Translations under genes and position numbers: made by a program
Shown: piece after piece, positions 23,835-32,694 of the stretch
Layout: each line of letters starts with the position of its first letter
How positions within the stretch are numbered: the first letter of the stretch is position 1
Assembly: GCA_040753795.1 (NCBI GenBank)
Contig: JBFMDX010000014.1
Span: 1 to 64,000 of the forward strand
Length of the DNA: 64,000 nucleotides
Direction of reading: 5' to 3'
From: Thermodesulfobacteriota bacterium
Lineage (GTDB): Bacteria > Desulfobacterota > Desulfobacteria > Desulfobacterales > Desulfosudaceae
Notes under the pieces: generated by a model
Seen by the model: only the letters and a program-made list of their open reading frames with translations
Database searches by the model: none
Told to the model about the DNA's origin: nothing

Positions 23835-26800
23835 TTACTCTTCATCTCCCGCCACCGTAAACGGCACGTTGGGTATTTCGCCGAACATCTCCGGCGCGTA
23901 CAGGGCTTCGGCCCGGGTCGGCGGCATCTGGAACTCCCCGGCCTGATTCAGACGCAGGGTATACTCGATGGAATAATTGCCCTTGGGCATCCATTCATAA
24001 TAGGCCCGGAAGGCTTCAAAGGAACGCTCCTCAAACGTCGGCCAGGCCGGACCGCCGGAGAACTTTTCGTCTCCGGTCATCACCCGCGAATCCCGCCCCA
24101 GGCCGGTTCCCAGGATGACGGCCCCGGCCGGAATCGGATCGGCCACCGCCACCCAGGTCATGTCCGCCTGGGCTTCCACTTCCAGGCGCACCCGGATCAC
24201 ATCGCCGGTCAGCCAGCGGCCTTTCTCCTTTTGTTCAACCGGTGTAATGCTCTTGACGATCCGGTAGCCGGACGACAGGGGCTGGGTGATGGGGATAGCC
24301 GCCAGGCCGCGGATGGTTGCCCAGGGCGCGCCGCCGCCGTCATGGCGGACGGTCATGTCGCTTGCCGTATCCGGCCAGTCCAGCATCAGATCGATCGCCG
24401 GCGCGGGGGCGGTCCAGTTGCAGATTGCTTCTTTTCCGTCCAGCAGGGCCGTGGTCAAGCCGGCCACCGGGTCTTTTTCAAACGCCCGGGAGAATCTGGC
24501 CATGGCCAGCACGCCCCAGGCGTTGGCCGTGGTGGTGTTCCACCGGCCCTGCCGCTGTCGGGCCATGGCTCCCCGGACCAGCCGGGGCAGGTCGGCCTGC
24601 CATTCCGGAAGATCAAACAGCACCAGGATGGTCCGGACGGCGTTCACGTCACCGGAGACCATGAGCCACCATAGGTTGTCGCCGGCTTCGGTGGAAAAAC
24701 CCAGGGACGTGCCCCGCAGGTTCAGCCGCGTCCGCAGGGTCTGCATGGCTTCCTCCCGGAGCCGGACGCTGTCGGTGATTTGCGGCACGCGGGCAAGGAG
24801 GCTGATCCAGTCGAGTACGGCCGAAGTGGGCCAGAGGTCCGGCTCGATGGTGATGGAGCCGAGCATGTCGGGCTCGGTCTGACCGCTTCGGGACAGGGCC
24901 TCCAGGGCCGCCAGCTTGCGAATGGAAACATCGGCCGTGGGCAGAGCCGAATGCCGTATGACCCGGCCCTCCACGAATCCGGCCAGGGCCTTTTCCAGGC
25001 GCTTTTTCAGGTCAGCGGGAATCTCGCGGCCGGCTTCATCGGCGATGGCCACCAGATAGGCGGTGAGAACATCGCTGCCCTTAGCGCAGACGGGAAAATA
25101 TTTCACCAGGCCGTCGTCATCCAGATACCGGGGCAGGTCAGCCAGGATGCCCTTCCACAGCGTCTCGTCATTTAAGGCGATAGCCCGGGACACCCGCTGC
25201 TCCATGCAGCCGAAGGGATATTCCCGCATATAGCGCTCCACGCCGGGCATGGCGCCGGCCAGGGTCGGCGACAGCCGCACGGCCATTCCGCCTTTGCCCG
25301 GCAGGGCTTCGGCCGGCCGGGCCACATTCAGGGCCAGGGGTTTGTCCAGGCGTTCCAGGGTGGCCTGGACCACACGCACGGGAACGGCGGGCACCACTTT
25401 CTGACGCACGCGGATGGCGTCGCCGGCTTCCGCGTCTTTTTCCCGGGCGGTCACCTCCCATTCCAGGCCATCCGCCCCGGCAGGCGTTTCAACGGTCCAG
25501 CCGATGTCGTCGGCTTCGCCCGGTTTGATGCGGCAGGTGATCTCTTCCAGCTCGCGCATAGAATCGCCGGAACGCAGGCGGGCCGTAAGGCCGATTTTCA
25601 TTTTCCGGTCGGAAGCGTTTCTCACGGTGAAACCGGCCCGGAAACGGTCGCCTTCGCGCACCACCGGCGGCAGACCGGAGAACACCATCAGGTCCTTGGT
25701 CGTGCGGACGGTGGTATATCCCGTCCCGAAGCGGTCGACGCCGTTATCGGCCACGGCCACGATGCGGAAGGAGGTAAGGCTGTCGTTTAAGGGCACTTCC
25801 AGCGAGGCCCGGCCGTCGGCGTCCAGGGGAACCCGGCCTTGCCACAGCACCAGGGTATCAAACATTTCGCGGGTGGCCATGGCGCCGCCGCCGCCGCCCT
25901 GGGGCAGGGCTTTCAACCCGTAATGGCGCCGGCCGATGACCTGGCCCTGGGCCGTGGCGGTCTCCACTTCATTGGAACGCCGGCCCATCATGGCCGTCAG
26001 CAGGTCCCAGCTGTCGTTGGGCATGAGTTCCAGCAGACCCTCGTCCACCACGGCTACGGCCGCTTCCGACCGTCCGGTCAGGGGCGTGCCGTCGGCCGTC
26101 CGAACCCTGATGGTTACCGGCGCCTTATCGCGGACGGCATAGGTGTTGTGGGAAGAAGCGACGTCGACGTTCAAAGCATGGCGTTGCCAGTCCACCCGGA
26201 TTTCGGCCAGACCCATCTTGAAGGCCGGCCGGCCCAGGTCCACCAAGGCCGTGGGCGCGAATTCCGTTGCCCGGCCGCGCACGCACAGGGCGGAAACAAA
26301 CACGTTAGGGGCATAGGTGCCCTTGACCGGAACCCGGACGACGGCGTCCGTTCCGGACACTTTTTGAACATAAGCGTCAATCACGCCCTCACGTTCCACG
26401 GTGACCAGGGCCGTGGCTTCACGGAAGGGCATGCGCGCCTGGAAGACGGCGGTCTCGCCGGGTTCGTAACTCTTTTTTTCCGGCAGCAGGTCGATACGGT
26501 CGCTGTCTTCGGCTTCAAACCACCAATCATCCCCGCCGGCCACCCACACGGCCTGCTGGGTCACGGCCTGCCTGCCCCCGGCGTCGACCGCTTCGGCCTG
26601 AAGGATCAGTTCGCCGGAAACCGGTGCTTCTACATGACAGTGCAGGATGCCTTTTTCGTCAGTGGTGCCCGTCGCCAGGCGGCCCACCCGGATGACCTCG
26701 CTGTCATGTTCATAGGAATAGAACCCGCCGATATGGCGGCGGCGGTGGGAATAGCGCTTGCGCTGGAACCCGTTCACGTCAATTTTCACGTTGGGCAGGG

Positions 26801-29588
26801 GCCGGCCCGAGGGGTCGACCGCGGCCACGGAAAAGGTCAGGCTGTCCTTTACCGATGTCCAGTTGTCGGGCTTCAGGCCCAGCACCAGCCCGGCGGGCCA
26901 CAGGGACAGGGAACGGGAGATGGTCTGGATCTCGCCGTTGGGGTCCCTGAATTCAACCTCGGCCAGCAGGGTCCGTGGCATCGGGGATGACGGGATGCCG
27001 TCGATGGTCGTCCGCAGGGCGCCGCCCGCTCCGAGGGTGAGGTCTCTGGCCGGCAGGGTCTTTTTCAAAGACCGGGCGCTTTCATCGGACTCGTCCGCCC
27101 GGCCTTCGCGTCCTTCCTTCACCCCGCCGGTACCGAACGAGTAGCCCTCAAAGTCGTCAAAGCTTACGTGGCGGGGTTCAACCATGGCCCGCAGCTTTAT
27201 CGGAAGACCGGAGGCGCCGCCGCCGGACAGGTAGGAGACTTGCAGGTCCAGATCAGCCGCTGACACTGCTGCCAGTTCCGGAAGAACGGGCTGGATCGAT
27301 CCCTTCAACAGAGGGATGCGGAACTCCTCGACGCGGAATGAGCCCCCTTCATTATAATAAATATCCTTGTGTTCGAAGGTGACGGTGTAGGTGCCCAGCC
27401 GGGCGTCCCCGGGAATGGTCCAGACGCTTTCGGCCACGCCGGCGGCTTTATCCCACTCCAGAGGGATTTTGGCGTCATAGCCTTCATCACCTTCTTCCGA
27501 AACAGTGCCGCCTTGATGCCGGATAATCGCGTGGGCCGGGAGCTGTCCCTTATCCGGCAGCAGGAAACCGTTCATGTCATGCCGCCGGATATAATGTTTC
27601 ATGGAAACCGTTTCACCCGCCCGGAACAGGGGCCGGTCGAACACGGTGTGTGCCAGCAGGGGATTGTCATTCCCGCCGTAGCCGAGGCCGAAACGCCAGT
27701 TCTCAATCCCCTTGTCCCAGGAGGAGTGCACGAAGCTGAGATCATCGGCCGTGCGGGCGAAAACGAACAGCCCGTAATCGATGGAATCAAGAGCGTTTAA
27801 CTGAGGGTAATCCATCCAGGCGTCATCCTGGATTTCATGTTTGCCGATGGCCGGGCCATGGCCGGAACCGGCGCGGTCAGCTTCAAGATAAGGATTGCCG
27901 GCTTTGGCGTCCAGGTTCAGGTTGACCACGGCCAGGCCGTTGGCGTCGGTCCGGCCCTGCCAGAGGATTTCCCCTTTGGCGTTACGGATGGATACAGCCG
28001 CTTCCGGCACCGGCTCAGCCTTATCCAGGGTGGTGACCCAGACCAGGGAAGACTGGCGGCCTTTTTTCAGGTGAACTGAAAGATTGGTGACCAGGGCGGC
28101 CGTGGGCACGAACAGGGTCCGCGGCGTGCCCAGCAGGGCAGCGCCCAGGACCGGGCTTTCCAGCTCAACCAGGTAGAGGCCGGGTTTACCTAAGGGGATG
28201 CCCGCGACCTCGAAGGCCTCTTTGCCCAGGCTTCTGGGAATTTCCAGGGAACGGGCGCTTTTGTCGCCGGCCAGCAGGGAACGGCTCCGGCCGACGGACC
28301 GCACCCGGCGGAGCCGGTCGATGATCTCCCGTTCGTCATCAAACCGCTTGATCAACCCCTTTGCCTGGGGTTCGGTTGCCTGTGGATGGACCGTTGCCAG
28401 CCGGGCCTTGATCTCCGGTTCCAGATGGCGCAGGGTGACGGGCAGCACCGGATCGGCTTTTTCCAGAATACCGAAGCGGGATGAAAACTTGGCCAGGGGC
28501 GGATAATACCCGGTGGCCACGGCCAGGGGATACTTCTCCCGGTTAGCCGGCACCCGGCCGGCGTCGTCCGTCAGGCCCGGGGGAAGGTCAAGGGTGAAGC
28601 GTTCATTCTCCGGAAACGGCCCGATGAATTTAATCTGCTGAACCGAGTCGGAACGGTCGCTGATCTTGGGTTCATAGACGCGGTCGGTTCCCTTCAGGCG
28701 GATCTGGGAGGCGAATTCGACCTTCACCGGCGCGGAAAATTCCACGGCCATGTCCAGGCAGGGAATGCAGTCGCCGCCGGTGTTTTCCCGGGGGCAGGAG
28801 AAGGTGACGAGAAATTCCGGCCGGACCTTGAAGGTCAACACCTGGTCCTGGGTGGTGGCCACGCCGTCCGCCGACTGTACGCCCTTTCCCCAGACCAGCT
28901 TGACCACGGCCTTGTTGGGGAAAGCCCGGGCCGCCCTGACAAAGAACAGGTGCCGGCCGTCGGGCAGGGCGCCGCTGTCCGGAATTTCGTCATACAGGTA
29001 ACGGTAGGCCTTGCGGAAATACGCCAGCAGTTCCGGTCGCTCCTCTTCGCCGGGGATAATGACGTTGATCCGTTCCTGGATGCCTTCCACGGAAAAAAAG
29101 ACCCGCTCCAGAACGGATTCCGGCCGGGGCGCGGCATCCAGGGTAAGAAAGAACATCGCGTCTTCGCTGATCCGGGAGTATTCGCCCTCGTAGGGTTCGG
29201 ATTCCATGATGGCCGGCCCGCCGGTGGTGAAGGCAAATTCGCGCTGGCCGGCCAGGGCTTCTCCGGCCAGGGTTTTAAGGTCCGGCCTGAGAATGAACGT
29301 GCCCGCCACTCCGCCGGGCAGGTCCCGGTCAAAATCATAGACCCAGTTGCGGCTGTCCACCCAGCGACCCTTGCCCGGGACTGAACATTTGACCTCGAAC
29401 GGATCGGCCAGGCCGGGATCACCGAACGATACCATGGCCGCGGAAAAACGGGCCTGGGCCTGGCGGACTTGTTTGACCTCACCCTGGGGAGCGAACTGCT
29501 CGACCCGGGGTTCGGCGGCAAACGTCAGCAGGGGCAGCAGAATAAGAACAGCGGCAATAACGACGGCTAAAAGAAGCGATTTGCGCAT
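23835..29588 (-). CDS. Bacterial alpha-2-macroglobulin family protein (YfhM-like)
   Basis: The 1917-residue periplasmic protease trap has a signal peptide (MRKSLLLAVV, hydrophobic core, TFAAEP), a chain of macroglobulin domains (MG repeats with WVTTLDKAEPVPEA and similar blocks), a bait region, and a thioester domain with C1461-M-E-Q1464 in YPFGCMEQRVSR. The thioester is present, so covalent capture of proteases is plausible. No lipobox is seen, unlike E. coli ECAM, so it may be free in the periplasm. The ATG at 29588 follows GGGAGG; 16 further in-frame codons upstream are unlikely to be used. It is paired with PBP1C, the standard repair/defence partner when the wall is breached. Palindromic copies C and D lie at its two ends. 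Confidence 0.93.
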   Translation of the reverse strand: MRKSLLLAVVIAAVLILLPLLTFAAEPRVEQFAPQGEVKQVRQAQARFSAAMVSFGDPGLADPFEVKCSVPGKGRWVDSRNWVYDFDRDLPGGVAGTFILRPDLKTLAGEALAGQREFAFTTGGPAIMESEPYEGEYSRISEDAMFFLTLDAAPRPESVLERVFFSVEGIQERINVIIPGEEERPELLAYFRKAYRYLYDEIPDSGALPDGRHLFFVRAARAFPNKAVVKLVWGKGVQSADGVATTQDQVLTFKVRPEFLVTFSCPRENTGGDCIPCLDMAVEFSAPVKVEFASQIRLKGTDRVYEPKISDRSDSVQQIKFIGPFPENERFTLDLPPGLTDDAGRVPANREKYPLAVATGYYPPLAKFSSRFGILEKADPVLPVTLRHLEPEIKARLATVHPQATEPQAKGLIKRFDDEREIIDRLRRVRSVGRSRSLLAGDKSARSLEIPRSLGKEAFEVAGIPLGKPGLYLVELESPVLGAALLGTPRTLFVPTAALVTNLSVHLKKGRQSSLVWVTTLDKAEPVPEAAVSIRNAKGEILWQGRTDANGLAVVNLNLDAKAGNPYLEADRAGSGHGPAIGKHEIQDDAWMDYPQLNALDSIDYGLFVFARTADDLSFVHSSWDKGIENWRFGLGYGGNDNPLLAHTVFDRPLFRAGETVSMKHYIRRHDMNGFLLPDKGQLPAHAIIRHQGGTVSEEGDEGYDAKIPLEWDKAAGVAESVWTIPGDARLGTYTVTFEHKDIYYNEGGSFRVEEFRIPLLKGSIQPVLPELAAVSAADLDLQVSYLSGGGASGLPIKLRAMVEPRHVSFDDFEGYSFGTGGVKEGREGRADESDESARSLKKTLPARDLTLGAGGALRTTIDGIPSSPMPRTLLAEVEFRDPNGEIQTISRSLSLWPAGLVLGLKPDNWTSVKDSLTFSVAAVDPSGRPLPNVKIDVNGFQRKRYSHRRRHIGGFYSYEHDSEVIRVGRLATGTTDEKGILHCHVEAPVSGELILQAEAVDAGGRQAVTQQAVWVAGGDDWWFEAEDSDRIDLLPEKKSYEPGETAVFQARMPFREATALVTVEREGVIDAYVQKVSGTDAVVRVPVKGTYAPNVFVSALCVRGRATEFAPTALVDLGRPAFKMGLAEIRVDWQRHALNVDVASSHNTYAVRDKAPVTIRVRTADGTPLTGRSEAAVAVVDEGLLELMPNDSWDLLTAMMGRRSNEVETATAQGQVIGRRHYGLKALPQGGGGGAMATREMFDTLVLWQGRVPLDADGRASLEVPLNDSLTSFRIVAVADNGVDRFGTGYTTVRTTKDLMVFSGLPPVVREGDRFRAGFTVRNASDRKMKIGLTARLRSGDSMRELEEITCRIKPGEADDIGWTVETPAGADGLEWEVTAREKDAEAGDAIRVRQKVVPAVPVRVVQATLERLDKPLALNVARPAEALPGKGGMAVRLSPTLAGAMPGVERYMREYPFGCMEQRVSRAIALNDETLWKGILADLPRYLDDDGLVKYFPVCAKGSDVLTAYLVAIADEAGREIPADLKKRLEKALAGFVEGRVIRHSALPTADVSIRKLAALEALSRSGQTEPDMLGSITIEPDLWPTSAVLDWISLLARVPQITDSVRLREEAMQTLRTRLNLRGTSLGFSTEAGDNLWWLMVSGDVNAVRTILVLFDLPEWQADLPRLVRGAMARQRQGRWNTTTANAWGVLAMARFSRAFEKDPVAGLTTALLDGKEAICNWTAPAPAIDLMLDWPDTASDMTVRHDGGGAPWATIRGLAAIPITQPLSSGYRIVKSITPVEQKEKGRWLTGDVIRVRLEVEAQADMTWVAVADPIPAGAVILGTGLGRDSRVMTGDEKFSGGPAWPTFEERSFEAFRAYYEWMPKGNYSIEYTLRLNQAGEFQMPPTRAEALYAPEMFGEIPNVPFTVAGDEE

Positions 29589-29770
29589 AGGGCCTCCCGG
29601 AGTGGCAAAAGACAGGTTGAAAACGGTTTTGTGCATTCTTAAATAAAATGGATGGCCCTATCTATAACAAGCCCGGTCCCTGGAGTCAATTTTTCCGTGG
29701 AATTATCAGGCCTGCTGATATATTTTGACTATATCGGTGGGGTGCGGAAGCAGAAAACCTTTTGAAGGAA

Positions 29771-29949
29771 GTTTTTGAGAAAAGTCTTTGTTCGCTCCGT
29801 GATGATTTCGGGAGCGCGTCGCGTCCCGGCTGAATTTCTCGAACTCGGGCTGGCGCCCTCAAACAGCGAGAAATTCTTTACGCCGGGACTGCTTCGCGCT
29901 CTTTTTCCGAAATCACCACCAGTCGCTCACAAAAGACTTTCCCCAAAAC
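29771..29949 (+). repeat. Long palindromic element, copy D
   Basis: Arms include GTGAT.GATTTCGG/CCGAAATCA.CAC, GAGCGCG/CGCGCTC, GTCCCGGC/GCCGGGAC and GAATTTCTCG/CGAGAAATTC with the apical GGGC/GCCC hairpin. Outer flanks AAAGTCTTTG/CAAAAGACTTT also pair. It lies in the 480-bp gap upstream of the alpha-2-macroglobulin gene, which holds no other feature I can see apart from AT-rich sequence before the next gene. It faces copy E across the orphan gene. Confidence 0.88.
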
Positions 29950-30068
29950 TCATTTTGAATAATGAGAGCGGTAGTCGGGTAGTTTTGTCGTTTTTACGAT
30001 AGTCTTTCCCGAAACAGAGTGTGATGTACTATGAACCATAATTAAAACCAATATTATGAAAGTAAAAA

Positions 30069-30551
30069 ATGATAAGCGTTAAGAAAAAACCTTTTTTACA
30101 AACCTATAAATTCTTTACTGAAAACAAATATCTCGGAAGTCTAAAAGTATCTTTGTTTAAGCCGTCAGCCAGCTTTTCCGGAAGGGAGGGGGATTTTGGC
30201 TTTTTTCGTGAAAAACATTTTGAAGGAAAATATTTTCTTTCATCACAGGCATATTCATTCTTGGCTAGCGCTCACAAGCCCAATGGGGCAGGGTTGAAAT
30301 ATATAGTTGAGTTTAAACAACATAAATATGACCTTAAGCCAGGTGAACTTTTTTATGATCGATTATATATGCATTATGAATTGTATAAAGATAATGAGTT
30401 GATAGGAACACTTGTTCGCGATACAGCCTCCCTAAAATATCTTGTTGATTTCAAAATAGATATGCCTAACATTGTTCAAGTATTCATTTTCTGGCTGTCA
30501 CTCAATGCTTGGATTGGAGAGAGAGGGTGGATGCTTGCATGCTATTGTTGA
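30069..30551 (+). CDS. AT-rich orphan gene, unknown function
   Basis: I do not recognise this 160-residue protein. It has no signal peptide, and its charged/aromatic composition (KYLGSLKVSLFK, YIVEFKQHKYDLKPGELFYDRLYMHYELYKDNELIGTL split by loops) suggests a beta-rich domain with paired strands. The C terminus is hydrophobic (VQVFIFWLSLNAWIG). Base composition is much more AT-rich than the surrounding genes, a sign of transfer. It sits between palindromic copies D and E in opposite orientations. No clear Shine-Dalgarno precedes the ATG. Confidence 0.5.
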   Translation: MISVKKKPFLQTYKFFTENKYLGSLKVSLFKPSASFSGREGDFGFFREKHFEGKYFLSSQAYSFLASAHKPNGAGLKYIVEFKQHKYDLKPGELFYDRLYMHYELYKDNELIGTLVRDTASLKYLVDFKIDMPNIVQVFIFWLSLNAWIGERGWMLACYC

Positions 30552-30633
30552 ATTGATTCATCGCAGGAAAAATCTTATATCAGCTACTGCAAACAACGTG
30601 CAACAAGTCATAATCTGAACGACCCGTTTTGAA

Positions 30634-30822
30634 AAGGCCCCTGGGAAAAGTGTTCGGGTGAGCGACTATTGAGCCTTTTGGGAAAAAGCCGGTTGGCGTC
30701 ATCCGCGTTAAGAATTTCTCGTTGTCTGAGGGCGAAGCCCGAGTTCGAGAAATTGACGCGAATGACGCCAACCGGCCCCAAAAGGGTCAGGGCGCGAACC
30801 CAACACTTTTGCCAGGAACCTT
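30634..30822 (-). repeat. Long palindromic element, copy E
   Basis: The longest uninterrupted pairing of the five: GCCGGTTGGCGTCAT against ATGACGCCAACCGGC, then CGCGT/ACGCG, AATTTCTCG/CGAGAAATT and apical GGGC/GCCC with a 3-nt loop. Outer arms CCTGG-AAAAGTGTT/AACACTTTT-CCAGG extend it. The outer half resembles copy B. It fills much of the gap between the orphan gene and the toxin-antitoxin pair; the rest of that gap shows nothing. Confidence 0.88.
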
Positions 30823-30954
30823 AAACCGCAAGATGGCCCTAGCCACGCCATGCGGGTTTGCCAGGGTTCGAAGAACAATTTGACATATCCACCATTATTG
30901 CTGATAATAAAAATGATATAAACGCACGGAAAAATACGGATATTGACTAATATC

Positions 30955-31269
30955 ATGGCGGATATTGTTACGCGTATCAGGGAGAGTGCGGCAAAGAATG
31001 TGTTGTTCCTGCCGCATGCCGTGCGACAGATGACCAATGCTGAACGAATGATCAGCACAAAAGATATCCGGAATGTTATCGATAACGGCAAGGTAATCGA
31101 AGAGTATCCGGAAGACCCGCGCGGTCATAGCTGTCTTCTCTGCTATACGGGTGATCGTCCGATTCATGTTGTTTGTTCGCCAAAAGAAGATTATTTGGCG
31201 GTTATCACCGCCTACATCCCTGATGATAATGAATGGGATGACAATTATCAAAAGAGGAATAAGCCATGA
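30955..31269 (+). CDS. DUF4258 protein, probable toxin of a toxin-antitoxin pair
   Basis: The product of 104 residues fits DUF4258: FLPHAVRQMTNAERMISTKDIRNVIDNGKVIEEYPED near the N terminus, CLLCYTGDRPIHVVCS in the middle and VITAYIPDDNEWDD near the end. The family is RelE/BrnT-like in size and often encoded just before a YgiT-type zinc-finger protein, as here. The activity is presumed to be RNA-directed but has not been shown in the sequence. The ATG at 30955 was chosen over a TTG at 30943. Its stop shares ATGA with the next gene. Confidence 0.8.
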   Translation: MADIVTRIRESAAKNVLFLPHAVRQMTNAERMISTKDIRNVIDNGKVIEEYPEDPRGHSCLLCYTGDRPIHVVCSPKEDYLAVITAYIPDDNEWDDNYQKRNKP

Positions 31270-31475
31270 AATGCATGCTTTGCCAGGGAGAAATGGAAAA
31301 GGGGACGGCTCCTTTCCATATTGACCGGAAAGGATATCATCTGACATTAGACAGGGTACCGGCCTGGATTTGCCGGCAATGCGGGGAAGTCCATTTTGGG
31401 GAGCATGAAATCGATTCTATTCAGGGCATCATCCAAAAACTGGAAACTGGTACTAATAAGCTTTTTGCCGCTTAA
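31266..31475 (+). CDS. YgiT-type zinc-finger protein, probable antitoxin
   Basis: The 69-residue protein has two CxxC pairs (CMLC at residues 3-6 and CRQC near 37-40) that would bind one zinc, as in the N-terminal half of MqsA. It lacks the MqsA DNA-binding C-terminal domain; the remaining ~25 residues are a single helix (EHEIDSIQGIIQKLE). It overlaps the DUF4258 gene by 4 bp, toxin first, antitoxin second, which is the usual order for this pair. Confidence 0.82.
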   Translation: MKCMLCQGEMEKGTAPFHIDRKGYHLTLDRVPAWICRQCGEVHFGEHEIDSIQGIIQKLETGTNKLFAA

Positions 31476-31547
31476 TTTTCTATTCGTTCCTGCTCCGTTA
31501 TTGCGTTATCCCTTTTCTGTGTCGATACTTTATTTTCTCCCCGGTCC

Positions 31548-32633
31548 TTAATTCTTCCCATAAACCCGCTTCTGGCTGAAGCGGAACAGGCCGGAGTGCT
31601 CCTCGTTTTTGATGATTTCGGCTTCGGCCCCGAAATAACTCTGCCGCAGATCATCGAGCCGGGAATCGGCGTCCGGATCCGCGGAAACGGAGGCGAGCTC
31701 CTGCCTGGCCCGCATGTAATCCCGGCCCTTTTCCCAGCGTTCGTCCCTGAGGCTGTCCAGTTGCGACCAGCGGGTGATGGCCTCATCATCCAGCCCGACG
31801 GCCGCGCGGAAGCGGGTCAGGTTTTCCCGGCGCGCCTCGGGGGTCATCCGGCGCAGATCGGCCTGAACGCTCTCCACTTCCAGAAACTGGTCCATGACTT
31901 TCTGCTGGTAAGATCGCCGATAGGTGTCGGCCTGAACGTCATAGATACCGTTTATTTCCGCCAGATAAAAATTGACCTTGTCTTGAAAAGGCGCTTCCTG
32001 CCGCCGCTCGATCTCCTGGAGCGACAGGGCCATCTGCTCGGCTTTGAGTTCCATTTCCCAGACGACATCGGCCTGGTCGCTGAAATACTGGCGCCGCTTG
32101 GCCCAGAGCAACTGTTTCCGTTCTTCCGCGTTCAGGCTGATCAGCGTCGAATAGTTTGCGCTGACCCATTCGGTAAATTGGGAATATTTCAGGTACTGGT
32201 CGTACAGTGCTTTGGCCTGATCGGGAAAAGCGGCTGTCAGGTACTCCATGAGGTGGTTCTGCCAGGCCTCCGGATAAACCTCTTTCAGGTACCGGATCAG
32301 CTTTTCGATAACCTGAAGCTGGATCCGGGGGTGGTCCAGCTTTCCATCGAACATTTCTCTCAACCGGGCCACGACCATCTGCCGGTTCAGTTCCGGATCA
32401 AAGGCTTCGTTGTCGACCCCGGTTTCTTCGAAGACGCTGGCCGGTGCAGAAAGGGAGTCGTCTACCGTCTGGCTGTTTATAGCGGCGCCGTCCGGTTTCA
32501 TGTTGATAACCGCCGACGGAGACGGATCAGCCTCTGTTCCCGAAAAAATCCAGACGGCTGAAACGAGTCCGACAACTGCCGCGCAGAGAACCGAGCCTGT
32601 TTTAAAATAGCGTGTCATTTTTTTAATCCCCAT
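31548..32633 (-). CDS. Lipase foldase (lipase chaperone) homologue
   Basis: Lif proteins are inner-membrane-anchored periplasmic chaperones that fold their cognate lipase. This 361-residue protein has one N-terminal membrane segment (residues 15-31), a proline/serine linker, then an all-helical domain with long repeats. The C-terminal LRQSYFGAEAEIIKNEE is the recognisable Lif block. The RxxFDYxLSAxGE signature of classical foldases is not visible, so it is a divergent member. The assignment leans on position just downstream of the lipase. ATG 32633 or 32618 could be the start. Confidence 0.8.
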   Translation of the reverse strand: MGIKKMTRYFKTGSVLCAAVVGLVSAVWIFSGTEADPSPSAVINMKPDGAAINSQTVDDSLSAPASVFEETGVDNEAFDPELNRQMVVARLREMFDGKLDHPRIQLQVIEKLIRYLKEVYPEAWQNHLMEYLTAAFPDQAKALYDQYLKYSQFTEWVSANYSTLISLNAEERKQLLWAKRRQYFSDQADVVWEMELKAEQMALSLQEIERRQEAPFQDKVNFYLAEINGIYDVQADTYRRSYQQKVMDQFLEVESVQADLRRMTPEARRENLTRFRAAVGLDDEAITRWSQLDSLRDERWEKGRDYMRARQELASVSADPDADSRLDDLRQSYFGAEAEIIKNEEHSGLFRFSQKRVYGKN

Positions 32634-32657
32634 GTGGTACGAACCATAAAGGAGAGA

Positions 32658-32681
32658 GGGGAAGGCCCCTCGGCCTTCCCC
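32658..32681 (-). promoter_or_regulatory. Stem-loop between lipase and foldase genes
   Basis: GGGGAAGGCC and GGCCTTCCCC form a perfect 10-bp stem with a 4-nt loop in the 61-bp gap. No long T-run follows in the direction of transcription, so it looks more like a processing or attenuation structure than a full terminator. It could keep foldase levels below lipase levels. Confidence 0.55.
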
Positions 32682-32694
32682 GGTGTTAAAAGAA

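Noticed and set aside
31266-31475. Considered as a full MqsA antitoxin with MqsR partner
   Set aside because: The protein is only 69 residues and lacks the helix-turn-helix domain; the partner fits DUF4258, not MqsR.
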